From: Sporichthya polymorpha DSM 43042
GTDB lineage: Bacteria; Actinomycetota; Actinomycetes; Sporichthyales; Sporichthyaceae
Length of the DNA stretch: 55,976 nucleotides
Direction: 5' to 3'
Assembly (NCBI RefSeq): GCF_000384115.1
Contig: NZ_KB913029.1
Location: 308,446 to 364,421 of the forward strand
The notes under the pieces were generated by a model. It made no database searches, was not told where the DNA came from, and saw only the letters and a program-made list of their open reading frames with translations. The position numbers were made by a program, and so were the translations under genes. How positions within the stretch are numbered: the first letter of the stretch is position 1; every line of letters starts with the position of its first letter. Positions 16,936 through 26,341 of the stretch are shown in pieces.

Positions 16936-18177
16936 TCATCGGGCGCCGGGCGTGAAGGTCAACGGCAGGGTGTCGACGCCGCGGACATGTCCCAGATGGC
17001 GCACGATCTTGGATCCCTCGGAGACGCGGTAATCCGGCATCCGCCGGTGAATCTCCTCGAAGACGATCCGTAGCTCCAGTCGGGCCAAGTGCGAGCCCAG
17101 GCACCGATGTGCCCCGGCTCCGAACGCGAGGTGCCGGTTGGGGTCGCGATCGAGGATGACGGTGTTCGCGTCCTCGAACTCCGCCGAGTCGCGTCCGGTG
17201 GCCCCACAGAGCAACATCACTCGGTCGCCCTCACGCAGGGTGACACCGTGCATCTCGACGTCACGCGTGATGCGCCGGCCAGGAGCGATCGGCGATTCCC
17301 ACCGCATGAGTTCTTCGACGGCCAACGGGATCGCGCTGGGGTCGTCGATGAGCTTCTGCCGCTCGTCGGGATGTTCGGCCAGCCAGGCGATCCCGTTGGA
17401 CAGCACGCTCTTGGTCGTATCCAACCCCGCGATCAGGAGCAGGAAAACGATGTCGAGAACCTCGAACTGCGAGAGTTCACGCTCCCCTGCGAAGCGCGCG
17501 TCGAGCAGTGCGCTGACGAGGTCATCGCCCCGATGTTCGGTGCGAGCATCCACGATCTCCGCGAAGTACGTGTACAGCGCTAGGCCCGCCTCCTCGCGGA
17601 GCGCCGTCGATGCCTCGGGGTCACCCGGGACGCCGCGAATGATGTCGTCGGTCCACTTCAGGAACGTGGGAGCGTCCTCCAACGGCCACCCCATCAGGGT
17701 GAGGAAGGCTCGGGTGGGGAACGGATTCGCCAACTCCGCCACGAATTCGCACGATCCCCTCTCGATGAAGGCGTCGATCAGTTCGGTGACCAATGCCCGC
17801 AGCTGCCCTTCGAGGGGGTTGATACGCCCGGGACCGAACAGGGGCGCAAGAATGCGCCGGTAGTACGCATGGTCCGGCGGGTCGATCTCCAGCGGGATCA
17901 TCGGCCGGTCCTGTCCCAGGTTCTCCGGGATGGCATTCGGGTTCGACGAGAAGATCTCCGGGTTGTCGTAGGCGAACCGAACATCCTCGTAGCGCGACAG
18001 CACCCAGTAGCCGCCATGGCCCTCCGCCCGCCCGAGGGGGCACTTGGCCCGAAACTCCTCGTACAAAGGATAGGGATCGTCTGCGATCGCCGGGTCGTGC
18101 ACGTCGAAACGGCGCATCGCCTCCGGCATCTCGAACGGAAGGGGCGCCGTCGGCTCGGACTCATCGAGAGCGGTCAT
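16936..18177 (-). CDS. Cytochrome P450 (operon-proximal copy)
   Basis: 413 residues with I-helix AGLDTT at 250-255, ExxR at E289-R292 and heme ligand Cys359 in FGAGAHRCLG. It is about 87% identical by eye to the P450 at 2498-3745, with differences concentrated in the N-terminal 50 residues and in scattered surface positions. AAAGGAGG before the ATG is the strongest Shine-Dalgarno site in the operon. As the first gene behind a candidate promoter it probably performs the entry hydroxylation; the partners are likely the ferredoxin and reductase at 34283-36294. Confidence 0.96.
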   Translation of the reverse strand: MTALDESEPTAPLPFEMPEAMRRFDVHDPAIADDPYPLYEEFRAKCPLGRAEGHGGYWVLSRYEDVRFAYDNPEIFSSNPNAIPENLGQDRPMIPLEIDPPDHAYYRRILAPLFGPGRINPLEGQLRALVTELIDAFIERGSCEFVAELANPFPTRAFLTLMGWPLEDAPTFLKWTDDIIRGVPGDPEASTALREEAGLALYTYFAEIVDARTEHRGDDLVSALLDARFAGERELSQFEVLDIVFLLLIAGLDTTKSVLSNGIAWLAEHPDERQKLIDDPSAIPLAVEELMRWESPIAPGRRITRDVEMHGVTLREGDRVMLLCGATGRDSAEFEDANTVILDRDPNRHLAFGAGAHRCLGSHLARLELRIVFEEIHRRMPDYRVSEGSKIVRHLGHVRGVDTLPLTFTPGAR

Positions 18178-18677
18178 TCCGGTCCTCCTTTGGACTTCAC
18201 GGCGTCACCCGAGAGCGCGCTCGCCGCGCGCGGGGAACTATGGACGCACGCGTCTACCCTAGAGCAATGAGATAACTGTTTGCAATAATCTGCCGGACGC
18301 AAGGGGGAGGTACCCCAACTGTGCGCCCCGGTCCCCAGGAACAGCCGTTGGGAACGGCAGGAGCCGCTGACTGGCTGGCCGGACGATCATCATGTCGGGC
18401 GAAAGTCCTGGACCGGGCCGGCGGGAACTCGGCACGGCGCCAGGAGGGAGCCAACAGGTCCTACTTACCAATACGGATCAGGCGGACCGACGAGCGCTCG
18501 GCACCGCGCACACCGCGGGGCGGAAATCCAGGGGCCGATGGGAAGGCCGTCGCGGTTGTCGGCGACGTACGTAACGAGCAGAACGTCCGTCGGGCGATGG
18601 ACCCCGGTCTCCCATATTCGGCGAGTTCTCGGCCCCACGCCGAACTTTCCTAGGCACATGTCACTGACTCGGTGCGT
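18178..18677. other. Non-coding leader and gap upstream of the P450 operon
   Basis: About 500 bp between the P450 start and the reconstructed end of the frameshifted efflux gene. Short open frames here have no family features and I treat them as chance. The only distinct element is the AT-rich promoter/operator block at 18256-18285. Confidence 0.5.
18256..18285 (-). promoter_or_regulatory. Candidate promoter and operator of the P450 operon
   Basis: On the minus strand a TTGCAA -35-like box (18280-18285) and a TAGGGT -10-like box (18256-18261) are 18 bp apart, about 80 bp before the P450 ATG. Between them lies AGATAACT (18270-18277), a member of the recurrent leader motif of this island. A GCAA/TTGC inverted repeat brackets the block. 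The GC-rich surroundings make the AT-rich patch stand out. Confidence 0.45.
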
Positions 18678-20380
18678 TCAGCCCGCGCTGCTGCATTCAG
18701 CGCACGCGGGTCTGGGTCGAGGACATCTGATTGCCCGGCCGGCGCACTCAGCGCGCCCATAACCGGCCTCGTGATCGCCAGTCCTGGTGGAGCCGAAACC
18801 GCGGTCGATGGCGGTGCTGGGTCCACCTGCCGGGGCGGAACGGAGTGAGGTCCGGCCCCGGGGTCCGGGGGCGAAGATGCCGACGAAAACGGCAGTGACG
18901 GTCGTGAAAATGGCACAGGCAAGAAACGCTCCGTGCATACCAGACTGGAACGCCTGCTCTGCTTCGGCCAGGGCCGAGTTGGCCGCCGGGCCCATGAGTT
19001 CGTGTACGTGGAGCGCTCCGCTGTATGAACCCTCCGCAGCTTCTCGGTGCGCCTCGGGCAGTGCTCCCACTGCTGGCCCCAGATGATGGGAGTAGCCGGT
19101 GGCCAGTAGTGAGCCGACGACCGCAATCCCGAGGGCTGCGCCCACTTCGCGCGCGGCGATTCATTCACCGCGCTGGCGACTCCGTGCTTAGCAGCGGGCA
19201 CGCTGCCGAGGATCGCAACGGTTGCCGGTGTGATGCACAACCCAAGCGTCACGCCGAACAACATCACCGCCGCCACGAACCGGCCGGTTTCACCCTTGTC
19301 CATCGTCGCCAGGAGCGCAAATGCCCCCGCCATGGGAATAAGTCCCCAGGCGGTTACGACGCGCAGCCCGAACCGGTCGACCAGCGCGGGCGCGGCCGGC
19401 GAGAGCGGAATCATCGGGATAGCCATCGGCATGAGCATCAGCCCCGCGCGCAACGGCGACTGCCCTTCGAGCAGCTGCAGAAGCTGCACACTGAGGAAGA
19501 AGAACCCGAATATCAGGGCGAAAAGGGCCACCAGTTCAACGCTGGCAACCAAGACCGATCGGGAGCGAAAGATTCGCAGGTCAAGCAAGGGGTGCGCCCG
19601 CCGCCATTCAACTGCCGCGAAGCCGAACGCGCACAAAACACCAGACAAGGCGGCGGCCACGACGATTCCCGAGGACCAGCCGTGAGCGGGTGCCTCCAGG
19701 ATGCCGAAGACCACCAACCCGATGCCTAATGCGCTCAGGGCGGCGCCCACCAGATCGAAAGGAGGCGGGTCTGTGTCGGCGGACTCCCGCACCGCCCAAC
19801 CGAGGAACGCCGTCAAGACCGCCACGAGTGCGGAGATATAGAGAATTGCGCGCCAGGACGAGTGCTCCAGCACCAGACCGGCGAACACGAAACCCCCCGC
19901 TCCGCTGAGGGTGGCAGTGGACACCCACACACCGACTGCACGGGCCTGCGTCTCGCGTCGCATGGTCGTCGTGATCAACGACAACGTCGAGGGCATGACG
20001 AGCGCCGCTCCCAGCCCGGCCAGACCTCGGGTGAGCACCAAAAGGAGCGGGTCATCCCCGAGGGTGCCGAACACGCATGCGGCAGCGAACAGCAGGAGCC
20101 CGCCGATCAGTGTCCGACGCCGGCCATGGCGGTCGCCGAGCGCCCCGCACGGCAGCAGAAGACCGGCAAACGCCACGGTGTAGGCATCGATGATCCACGT
20201 CAGTTGGCTCTGGTTGGCCCCAGTCGCCCGGCCGATGTCCGGCAAGGCCACCGTCAGCGACGTCATCGACCCCACCACGGTGGCCAGGGCAACGCACAGA
20301 ACACCCAAAGCCAGAGGCTGGTTCTCGCGAGCCAGGCCTCCGCCCGCCGCAAATCCACCCTTCGTCCGCTCAGCCGACAT
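18678..20380 (-). pseudogene. DHA2-type MFS efflux transporter, frameshifted
   Basis: The first 400 or so residues are a 14-TM drug:H+ antiporter of the EmrB/QacA type, with GALGDRHGRRRTLIG in the 2-3 loop and SGAGGFVFAGLVLE in helix 5. At 19148-19156 a CG-dinucleotide run shifts the frame: GVASAVNESPR continues as non-homologous Trp/Arg/Pro-rich sequence to a stop at 18650. In the other frame the expected EVGAALGIAVVGSLLATGY follows and ends at 18678, giving about 566 residues. One extra CG unit explains it. This is either a real inactivating slip or a sequencing error. Confidence 0.8.
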
Positions 20381-20558
20381 CCGTCATCGGCTTCCCCTCA
20401 GAACAAAGACGTGAAGTGGTGCACTTTACGAAGTCACTTCCTGCGTGGAGAGACACGTCGCACCTCCTCCCGATGAAAGTGACGCGATCCCTCTCGCACC
20501 TTGCTTCTTCAGCCGCAGAGAACGCGTTTTCGTTTCCCGCACTAGCGTGGGGGCTTGA

Positions 20559-22577
20559 TCAGGAGGCGCTCATATGTGTGGGAGGAGTACGATCAGCTCG
20601 GTTCACTACTACCGGACGGGACGAAGTGCCCACCCCCAGCAGCCGCTCGGTAGCGCCGACGAATCCGCCGGCGAAGCCGAGACTGAGCAGCGCCAAAACG
20701 CCGAACGCCATCGTCGAGTAACCCTGCAGGAATCCAATCTCGGCCATGTACTTAGGAACGAAGACGTACGCGAGGCCGGCGATGACCGGCGCAAATGTCC
20801 GCCGAGTCCCGACGGCGTAAATGATGACGAACAGCAACAGTGAGACGAGCGTCTGGAAGTCCAGGGCGCCGAACCGTCCCAGGCTCATCGAGAAGAGCAT
20901 TCCTGCCACCCCAGCCATCCCTGCGGACAGGCCGAACAGGCCCAGACGGTAGGCCCACGATCGGAAGCCCAAGGCCGCGACCGCCGTCGGGCTTTGTTCC
21001 AGCGCTCTCAGGACGCGCCCGCTTCGCGACCGCGATACGTTCCGCAGGATCAGGACTGACCCCGTGGCGAACAGTAGGCAGAGCAGCCAGAAACGGCCGC
21101 CCCCTTCAAATCCGGCAGGATTACGCAACGGGAATCCGAGCGAACCGTTCGAGATGTCCACGGACGTGAACGCGGTGCCGTCCACGAAGAATCCGAAACT
21201 CAGCGTGGCGACCGCGAGCATGATGCCCTTCACCCGCGTGGCCGCCGCGGCAATGATCAAACCCACGAGGGCCGCAGCGACAGCGGCGACCAACAGGCTC
21301 ACCCAGGCATCAGTTCCGGAGCCGGCCACACAGCGAAGGCGGCCGGTCGTCTCATCCGAGCTGCACGAACTGCTGTACCGCGCACCCGCCAATGCCCCGA
21401 TGCCCATGAAGGTGGCCTGGCATAGCGAGACCTGCCCGCCCAGACCGTTCAACAGGGTCATGCTGGAGAACACGACGGTCCAGATCGCCGCGAGGGTGAG
21501 GTTGAACTGAAGGTCGGCACCGGCGGTGGCCCCGACCGCCCAAATGCCGACGACGCCCACAATCCACGGCGTGGAACGCAGCCCCGCCACCAGGCCGTTC
21601 TGCTTTTGCCGACGGCGCACCTCACGCAGGCGGAGGAGACCCGACTGACCGATGTCGACCTGGTTCTGTGAGGCGGTCTGGTCGATGTCGCCACCAGGAC
21701 CAACCTCGGTCTTGCGCACGATGAAGACGATGAGCGCGCCACTGAGAAGCAGGAACGGCAACGCCGACCCCAAGCTGCCGTACTTCTCGGTGACGTCGGA
21801 GGGCAGGCGAGAGAACTCGATGGTCAGAATTCCAAGCAGCACCGACCCCGCCAAGGCCCAGGGGATACTGACCAGCCGTCCGACCGTCGCGGCGGTGAGC
21901 CCACTGATGACGAGGAAGGTCAGGCCGAACGAGCTCAGGGACCCGAGCGGGGCGATCAAGATGCCCGCAGCCGTCGCCAGCATGGTGGACATCGCCCAGC
22001 CGAGCGCCTGCAACCGCGTCACGTCGATGCTGTAGGCGGCTGCCAACTCGGGATTCTCCGCGATCGCGCGGAGCGCCTTACCGGGGCCACTCACGGTCAG
22101 GAAGAACAGAAGTCCTGCCGCCACGAGCCCGGCCACGATGATCGGTGCCATCTGGTCGCTGGAGATGCGCGAATCACCCACTGCGACACTGCCGGCGGGG
22201 ACAACGCTCTTGACGAACTTCGGGTCGCCGTTCCAAACCTTGAAGACCAGCTCGTTCAAGATGACGATGAGCGCCACCGAGCCCGCGATCTTCGTCGAAT
22301 CATCCCGGGAGGACAAGCGGCCGAACAGTCCGGTTCCAATCACCACTCCCACGATGGGAGCGAGAATGAACAGGCAGAAGATCGCGGCAACCAGGGTCGG
22401 CCAGCCCTGACGGGACGTCAGATCCCAGTACACGTACGTGTTGACCATGGCGATGGCGCCGTGGGCAAGGTTCAGGAACTTGCTCACGCGGTAGGTCAGA
22501 ACCAGCCCGAGGACCAGGAGCGCATAAACGCCCCCGAGGCTGAGGCCGCCGACGACGAAGACGAACTCAACATCCAT
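20559..22577 (-). CDS. Branched-chain-type ABC permease, fused LivH-LivM
   Basis: 672 residues. Residues 1-300 form a LivH permease (GVYALLVLGLVLTYRVSKFLNLAHGA at the start) and about 340-640 a LivM permease (LNGLGGQVSLCQATFMGIGA), joined by a charged cytoplasmic linker at about 305-340. The two ATPase-coupling loops are visible around GPGKALRAIAENPELAAAYS and SRSGRVLRALEQSPTAVAAL. In most bacteria these are separate genes. The permease is the last gene of the uptake operon, 2 bp after LivF. The substrate is unknown; in this setting a hydrophobic acid is more likely than an amino acid. Confidence 0.92.
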   Translation of the reverse strand: MDVEFVFVVGGLSLGGVYALLVLGLVLTYRVSKFLNLAHGAIAMVNTYVYWDLTSRQGWPTLVAAIFCLFILAPIVGVVIGTGLFGRLSSRDDSTKIAGSVALIVILNELVFKVWNGDPKFVKSVVPAGSVAVGDSRISSDQMAPIIVAGLVAAGLLFFLTVSGPGKALRAIAENPELAAAYSIDVTRLQALGWAMSTMLATAAGILIAPLGSLSSFGLTFLVISGLTAATVGRLVSIPWALAGSVLLGILTIEFSRLPSDVTEKYGSLGSALPFLLLSGALIVFIVRKTEVGPGGDIDQTASQNQVDIGQSGLLRLREVRRRQKQNGLVAGLRSTPWIVGVVGIWAVGATAGADLQFNLTLAAIWTVVFSSMTLLNGLGGQVSLCQATFMGIGALAGARYSSSCSSDETTGRLRCVAGSGTDAWVSLLVAAVAAALVGLIIAAAATRVKGIMLAVATLSFGFFVDGTAFTSVDISNGSLGFPLRNPAGFEGGGRFWLLCLLFATGSVLILRNVSRSRSGRVLRALEQSPTAVAALGFRSWAYRLGLFGLSAGMAGVAGMLFSMSLGRFGALDFQTLVSLLLFVIIYAVGTRRTFAPVIAGLAYVFVPKYMAEIGFLQGYSTMAFGVLALLSLGFAGGFVGATERLLGVGTSSRPVVVNRADRTPPTHMSAS

Positions 22578-22579
22578 GG

Positions 22580-23431
22580 TCAGTCCGTTCCCTCAGAGCT
22601 GTTGCGATGGGCGGCAACGCCACCTCCGGCCGCCACGCTGTGCCTCGTGATGCCGGGTCCGGGGGCCGCCGTGGCATCGGCCGCGGAGGTTGCCGCCTCG
22701 GCCAAGTCGCGGGCAGCGCGGGCTTTGCCCAGATAGGCGGCCTCGAGCACGGAGGGATCCTCGAGCTGCGTGGGCCAGCCACGGAAAGCGACCCGGCCTT
22801 TAGCGAGGACCCACGCAAAGTCGGCCAACTCCAGCGCGCGGGCGGCAAACTGCTCGACGACCAGCAGAGCAGTCCCTTCGGCGTGCAGGACGCGCAAGGT
22901 CTCGAACACCTGATCCACCACGATGGGTGCCAGGCCCAGGGAAGGCTCGTCCAGCATGACGATTTTGGGCCGCAGGAGAACCGCGCGGCCGAGCGCCAGC
23001 ATGCGCTTCTCGCCACCGCTGAGGCTGCCGGCGGACTGATCCCTCCGCTTACCCAGGATCGGGAACAGTTCGTAGAGTTCGCGGAGTGCGGCCGGCGAGA
23101 CCCGCCCCCCTCGCTGAGCTAGGTCGAGATTGTCCGCCACCGAAAGCTCCTGGAAGACTCCGCCGCCCTCCGGGATGTAACACACTCCCTCGCGGGCTAC
23201 CTTCCAGCCCGACTTACCGCGAATGTCCTTGCCGTTGACAAGGACGCGGCCTGCCCAGCACGGCATGGCGCCACTGGCAACCCGCAGCAGGGTGCTCTTC
23301 CCTGCCCCGTTGGAGCCGAGCACAGCGACGACAGCGCCTTCAGGAACCCGCAGCGACACGTCCGTTAGAGCCGGGATTTTTCCATAGCCCGTTCGGACGC
23401 GATCGATCTGCAGAACGATGGGCCTACTCAC
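22580..23431 (-). CDS. ABC transporter ATPase, LivF type
   Basis: 283 residues: Walker A GSNGAGKST (39-47), signature LSGGE (137-141), Walker B MLDEP (159-163) and the LivF-typical SLGLAPIVVDQVF after it. An Ala/Pro-rich tail of about 40 residues extends past the usual end at about 240. The GTG start overlaps the LivG stop by 4 bp. It powers the fused permease downstream. Confidence 0.94.
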   Translation of the reverse strand: MSRPIVLQIDRVRTGYGKIPALTDVSLRVPEGAVVAVLGSNGAGKSTLLRVASGAMPCWAGRVLVNGKDIRGKSGWKVAREGVCYIPEGGGVFQELSVADNLDLAQRGGRVSPAALRELYELFPILGKRRDQSAGSLSGGEKRMLALGRAVLLRPKIVMLDEPSLGLAPIVVDQVFETLRVLHAEGTALLVVEQFAARALELADFAWVLAKGRVAFRGWPTQLEDPSVLEAAYLGKARAARDLAEAATSAADATAAPGPGITRHSVAAGGGVAAHRNSSEGTD

Positions 23432-24255
23432 AGCACCAGTCCAGCCTTTCCGAGATACGCCTCGCGAACCCGCTCGTCGCGCAGGACGGCGGCCGTCGGG
23501 CCGGCCGTGAGCACCTCTCCGAACTGAAGCACGACGACCTGTTCACACAGCCGGTCAATCACACTCATGTCGTGCTCAATGACGACGATCGTGAGGTCCT
23601 GCCGTTGATGGAGCAGGAGAATCTCTTCGGCCATCTCGGCCGACTCCCGCGGGTCAAGACCCGAAGCCGGCTCGTCAAGGAGAAGCATGCGTGGTCGGGC
23701 GGCGATCGCTCGGGCCAACTCCACGCGTCGACGAATTCCCAGCGGGAGCGCACCCGCGAGGACGTCCGCATAGCCGACGAGGTTCGTGATGTACAGCGCC
23801 TCCCGCACCCGGTCGAGCCGAACGCCACGAAGACCCCGGTCGAACCCAAGTACGTCTGCCAACAACGTGCGCGGCAACGAATAACTCGCACCGTCCAAGG
23901 CCAGCAGGACGTTCTCCGCTACCGTCATGCGCTCGGCGAGGGCGACGCGCTGGAAAGTCTGGGACACCCCGGCCGCCGCAACTGCGACGGGATTGAGCAC
24001 CGGCAGCGGTTCCCCGAACAACCGGATGGTTCCAGCTGTGGGCCCGAGGAAGCCGGTCAGGACCTTGAGGAACGTCGTCTTACCCGAACCGTTCGGACCG
24101 ACGATACCGGTGATGCGACCTACCGGGACCTCGATGTCGACGTCGTTCAGCGCCCGCGTGCCACCAAAATGTTTGCTGAGACCAACGGCTTGCACGGCGA
24201 GGCCGCCAACTTCTCCAGCCCCGACACTCGACTCCGCCACGCCGCTCACCGTCAC
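23428..24255 (-). CDS. ABC transporter ATPase, LivG type
   Basis: 275 residues: Walker A GPNGSGKTT (53-61), a degenerate signature LPLGIRRRVELARA in place of LSGGQ (LivG proteins often vary here), Walker B MLLLDEPASGLD and a His switch in VIEHDMSV. The GTG start overlaps the stop of the two-TM gene by 4 bp. It is the second ATPase of the heteromeric Liv-type importer. Confidence 0.94.
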   Translation of the reverse strand: MTVSGVAESSVGAGEVGGLAVQAVGLSKHFGGTRALNDVDIEVPVGRITGIVGPNGSGKTTFLKVLTGFLGPTAGTIRLFGEPLPVLNPVAVAAAGVSQTFQRVALAERMTVAENVLLALDGASYSLPRTLLADVLGFDRGLRGVRLDRVREALYITNLVGYADVLAGALPLGIRRRVELARAIAARPRMLLLDEPASGLDPRESAEMAEEILLLHQRQDLTIVVIEHDMSVIDRLCEQVVVLQFGEVLTAGPTAAVLRDERVREAYLGKAGLVL

Positions 24256-24677
24256 GACTCGTGGGAGGACGTCGCCCGCTGGTGCTCCTGCCGCAGCTGA
24301 CGAAGGTCTGCCGAGAAGTTCTGGAAGTGGCGGGACAGGATCAGCACGGATCCAACGAGGGTCATGAACATCCCGAAGGCCGTCTGGGCCGAGAGAAACA
24401 CCAGCTGATCCTGCACCTTCGGCGTGGAACTGACCTGGAAGTAGCCGACACTGATGAGCACCGCACCGACAACGATGAACGCCCAGCCCGCGATCGAATC
24501 CAAACGTCGGCGCACGATGAAATCCAGCACGGCGTCGGTGGCCGCTGAGCCGCCGCCGGAGCGAACCGGCGCGCCGGCCGGTCCCCCTTCCAGCAGCGAG
24601 TCGAACAGGTCTTCGCCGGGGTCACCGACGAATTCGGCGGCATCCGCCACAGGTAGTCGTGACGAGGAACTGGTCAT
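24252..24677 (-). CDS. Small two-TM membrane protein of unknown function (paralogue of 6152-6589)
   Basis: 141 residues: an acidic N-terminal region, helices at about 61-80 and 95-115 with the SVGYFQVS loop, and a charged C-terminal tail (FSADLRQLRQEHQ). It matches the two-TM protein of the P450 operon across the hydrophobic core. GGAAGG lies 7 bp before the ATG at 24677; the TTG at 24683 is rejected. Being translationally coupled to LivG suggests an accessory membrane subunit of the importer, but the family is unknown to me. Confidence 0.82.
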   Translation of the reverse strand: MTSSSSRLPVADAAEFVGDPGEDLFDSLLEGGPAGAPVRSGGGSAATDAVLDFIVRRRLDSIAGWAFIVVGAVLISVGYFQVSSTPKVQDQLVFLSAQTAFGMFMTLVGSVLILSRHFQNFSADLRQLRQEHQRATSSHES

Positions 24678-24715
24678 GCTCAAACCTTCCTAACTACGGA
24701 GAGCGCAGGGAAGCT

Positions 24716-26228
24716 GCGCGTACTACTTGAGGCAGTACCAGCCCTTACTGATCATCTTGAAGTTGCCCTTGGTGATGCGGCCTTCCATGCTGCACCGGAC
24801 CTCCTTGTGGGTGCCGTCCGGAAGCGGCTTGTAGTCGGTGTCCGGCGGCATCAAGCTGCCCAGAGCCGGATCGAGCTTGGCCAACGATGCATGGGTCTGG
24901 CCATTCAGCCAGTCGATCAGCTTCTTCCGGGTCAGATCAGCACCGAGCTGCTCAAGCGCAACCGCGAGCAGTTTCGCTGCGGTGAACCCACGTACCGTCC
25001 ACACGCTGTTCTTGTAGACAGGACCGTACGCCGCCTTCATCGCGGCCTGGTACTCCCGGATACCCGGCAATTCGGTCGCCGTCCACGGGGGCACCGGGAA
25101 GTTGGCCTCGAAACCCTCGAGCAACTCGGCCGGAGCCGCCTTGGTGAGGCTGTCGTCAGCCCCGCCGGACACCAAGCCGACGTAGGGCTTCCAGTTCTGC
25201 TTGGACAGCGCCTTGGCCAGCGCCACCGACAACGAGGACTCGAAACAGTGAATGATCCCATCCGCCCCGGCCGATCGCGCCTGCTGCGCGTACGTGCTGA
25301 CATCAGGGGCCGCGATCGGCACGTTCGCGGTGTAGACGATCTCACCACCGAGATCCTTCAACCGCTTGACCGCCGACGCGCACCCCTCGACCGAAACCTG
25401 GATGTTCGCCCACATCACAGCGAACTTCGTCGCGCGCTTCTGCGTGAACGCCCAGTCGGCCATCGTGGCCGTGCCCACATACTGGTTACCGATCGGGAAC
25501 ATATTGGGATACTGGAACCAGGCATTGTTCGCACTGTCCGTGCCCACGACCGGCACACCCTGCTCGTTCAGGTACTGCGCGCTGGCTGACGCCGCGAGCG
25601 GGTCGCCCTCCGTGATCGCAAACACCTTGCTGCCATCGACGAGCTGCCGCGCAGCCGAGGCATTCACACCCGAGTTGCCCTGCGTATCGGCCGTGACCGT
25701 CTTGATCGTACGACCACAGATCCCACCCTTGGCGTTGATCGCCCTGATCCCGGCGTCATAGCCCAGCTTGATCGGCCCGATCGTCGACCCGACCGCACCC
25801 GTCTGCGAGATCAACTCACCGATGAGCACAGAATTCGGCGTCACGCCCACATCGGAGGCCTTCCCCACACACGAGGCCGCCGCGCCGCCACCAGCGTTGG
25901 AGCTCGGGTTCTGCGCCCCACCCGGCTTGTTTCCACCCGGCGCCGTTCCCGTGCCCGCGGAGCCACCGCCCGTCCCACCCGAAGGCCCCGGCCCCGTCCC
26001 GGCACCGGGATTCTGCCCTACAGACGACCCATCCGACGCAGTCACCGTGCCCGGCTCTGCCACGGAACCGACCTCAGGCGACACCCCCGAATCCGTCGTC
26101 ACAGACGTGCCACCAGCCGCAGCCGGCGCATCCGGGGCCGCACTCTCCCCATACCGCTGACCGCACCCCACCAGCACGACCAACAACGGCGACAACACCA
26201 AAGCCACTGACTTACGCGATCTCATCGA
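24716..26228. repeat. Direct repeat copy 1 (binding-protein gene)
   Basis: A 1513-bp block with no difference seen by eye to 26342-27854 (offset 1626). It starts 7 bp past the stop codon and ends 3 bp before the start codon of the binding-protein gene, so only the coding sequence is duplicated. The flanks and ribosome-binding sites differ between copies. Confidence 0.92.
24723..26225 (-). CDS. ABC substrate-binding lipoprotein (copy 1)
   Basis: 500 residues. Lipoprotein signal with lipobox LVGC (Cys22 region), a Gly/Pro/Ser/Thr-rich linker of roughly 95 residues, then a Leu/Ile/Val-binding-protein fold starting near VGVTPNSVLIGELISQTG. It is the extracellular receptor of the Liv-type importer. 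It is identical in protein sequence to the second copy upstream but has its own leader: a GAGG element 11-12 bp before the ATG, followed by an A/T run. The linker probably spans the cell wall. It lies directly before the two-TM gene and the ATPases. Confidence 0.94.
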   Translation of the reverse strand: MRSRKSVALVLSPLLVVLVGCGQRYGESAAPDAPAAAGGTSVTTDSGVSPEVGSVAEPGTVTASDGSSVGQNPGAGTGPGPSGGTGGGSAGTGTAPGGNKPGGAQNPSSNAGGGAAASCVGKASDVGVTPNSVLIGELISQTGAVGSTIGPIKLGYDAGIRAINAKGGICGRTIKTVTADTQGNSGVNASAARQLVDGSKVFAITEGDPLAASASAQYLNEQGVPVVGTDSANNAWFQYPNMFPIGNQYVGTATMADWAFTQKRATKFAVMWANIQVSVEGCASAVKRLKDLGGEIVYTANVPIAAPDVSTYAQQARSAGADGIIHCFESSLSVALAKALSKQNWKPYVGLVSGGADDSLTKAAPAELLEGFEANFPVPPWTATELPGIREYQAAMKAAYGPVYKNSVWTVRGFTAAKLLAVALEQLGADLTRKKLIDWLNGQTHASLAKLDPALGSLMPPDTDYKPLPDGTHKEVRCSMEGRITKGNFKMISKGWYCLK

Positions 26229-26341
26229 ATTTTTTTCCTCGTCTGGGGGCCGGCGAATTCGACCCGGTGTCTGGCGGTGACGAGCACGTGTGCGGGGATG
26301 GTCACCGAGGTTTGTGACCCACTTTCGGCGGTCCGTCCCCG

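Noticed and set aside
18321-18653. A 110-codon plus-strand frame upstream of the P450 operon
   Set aside because: Low-complexity Arg/Gly/Ala composition, no ribosome-binding site and no family features; treated as chance.
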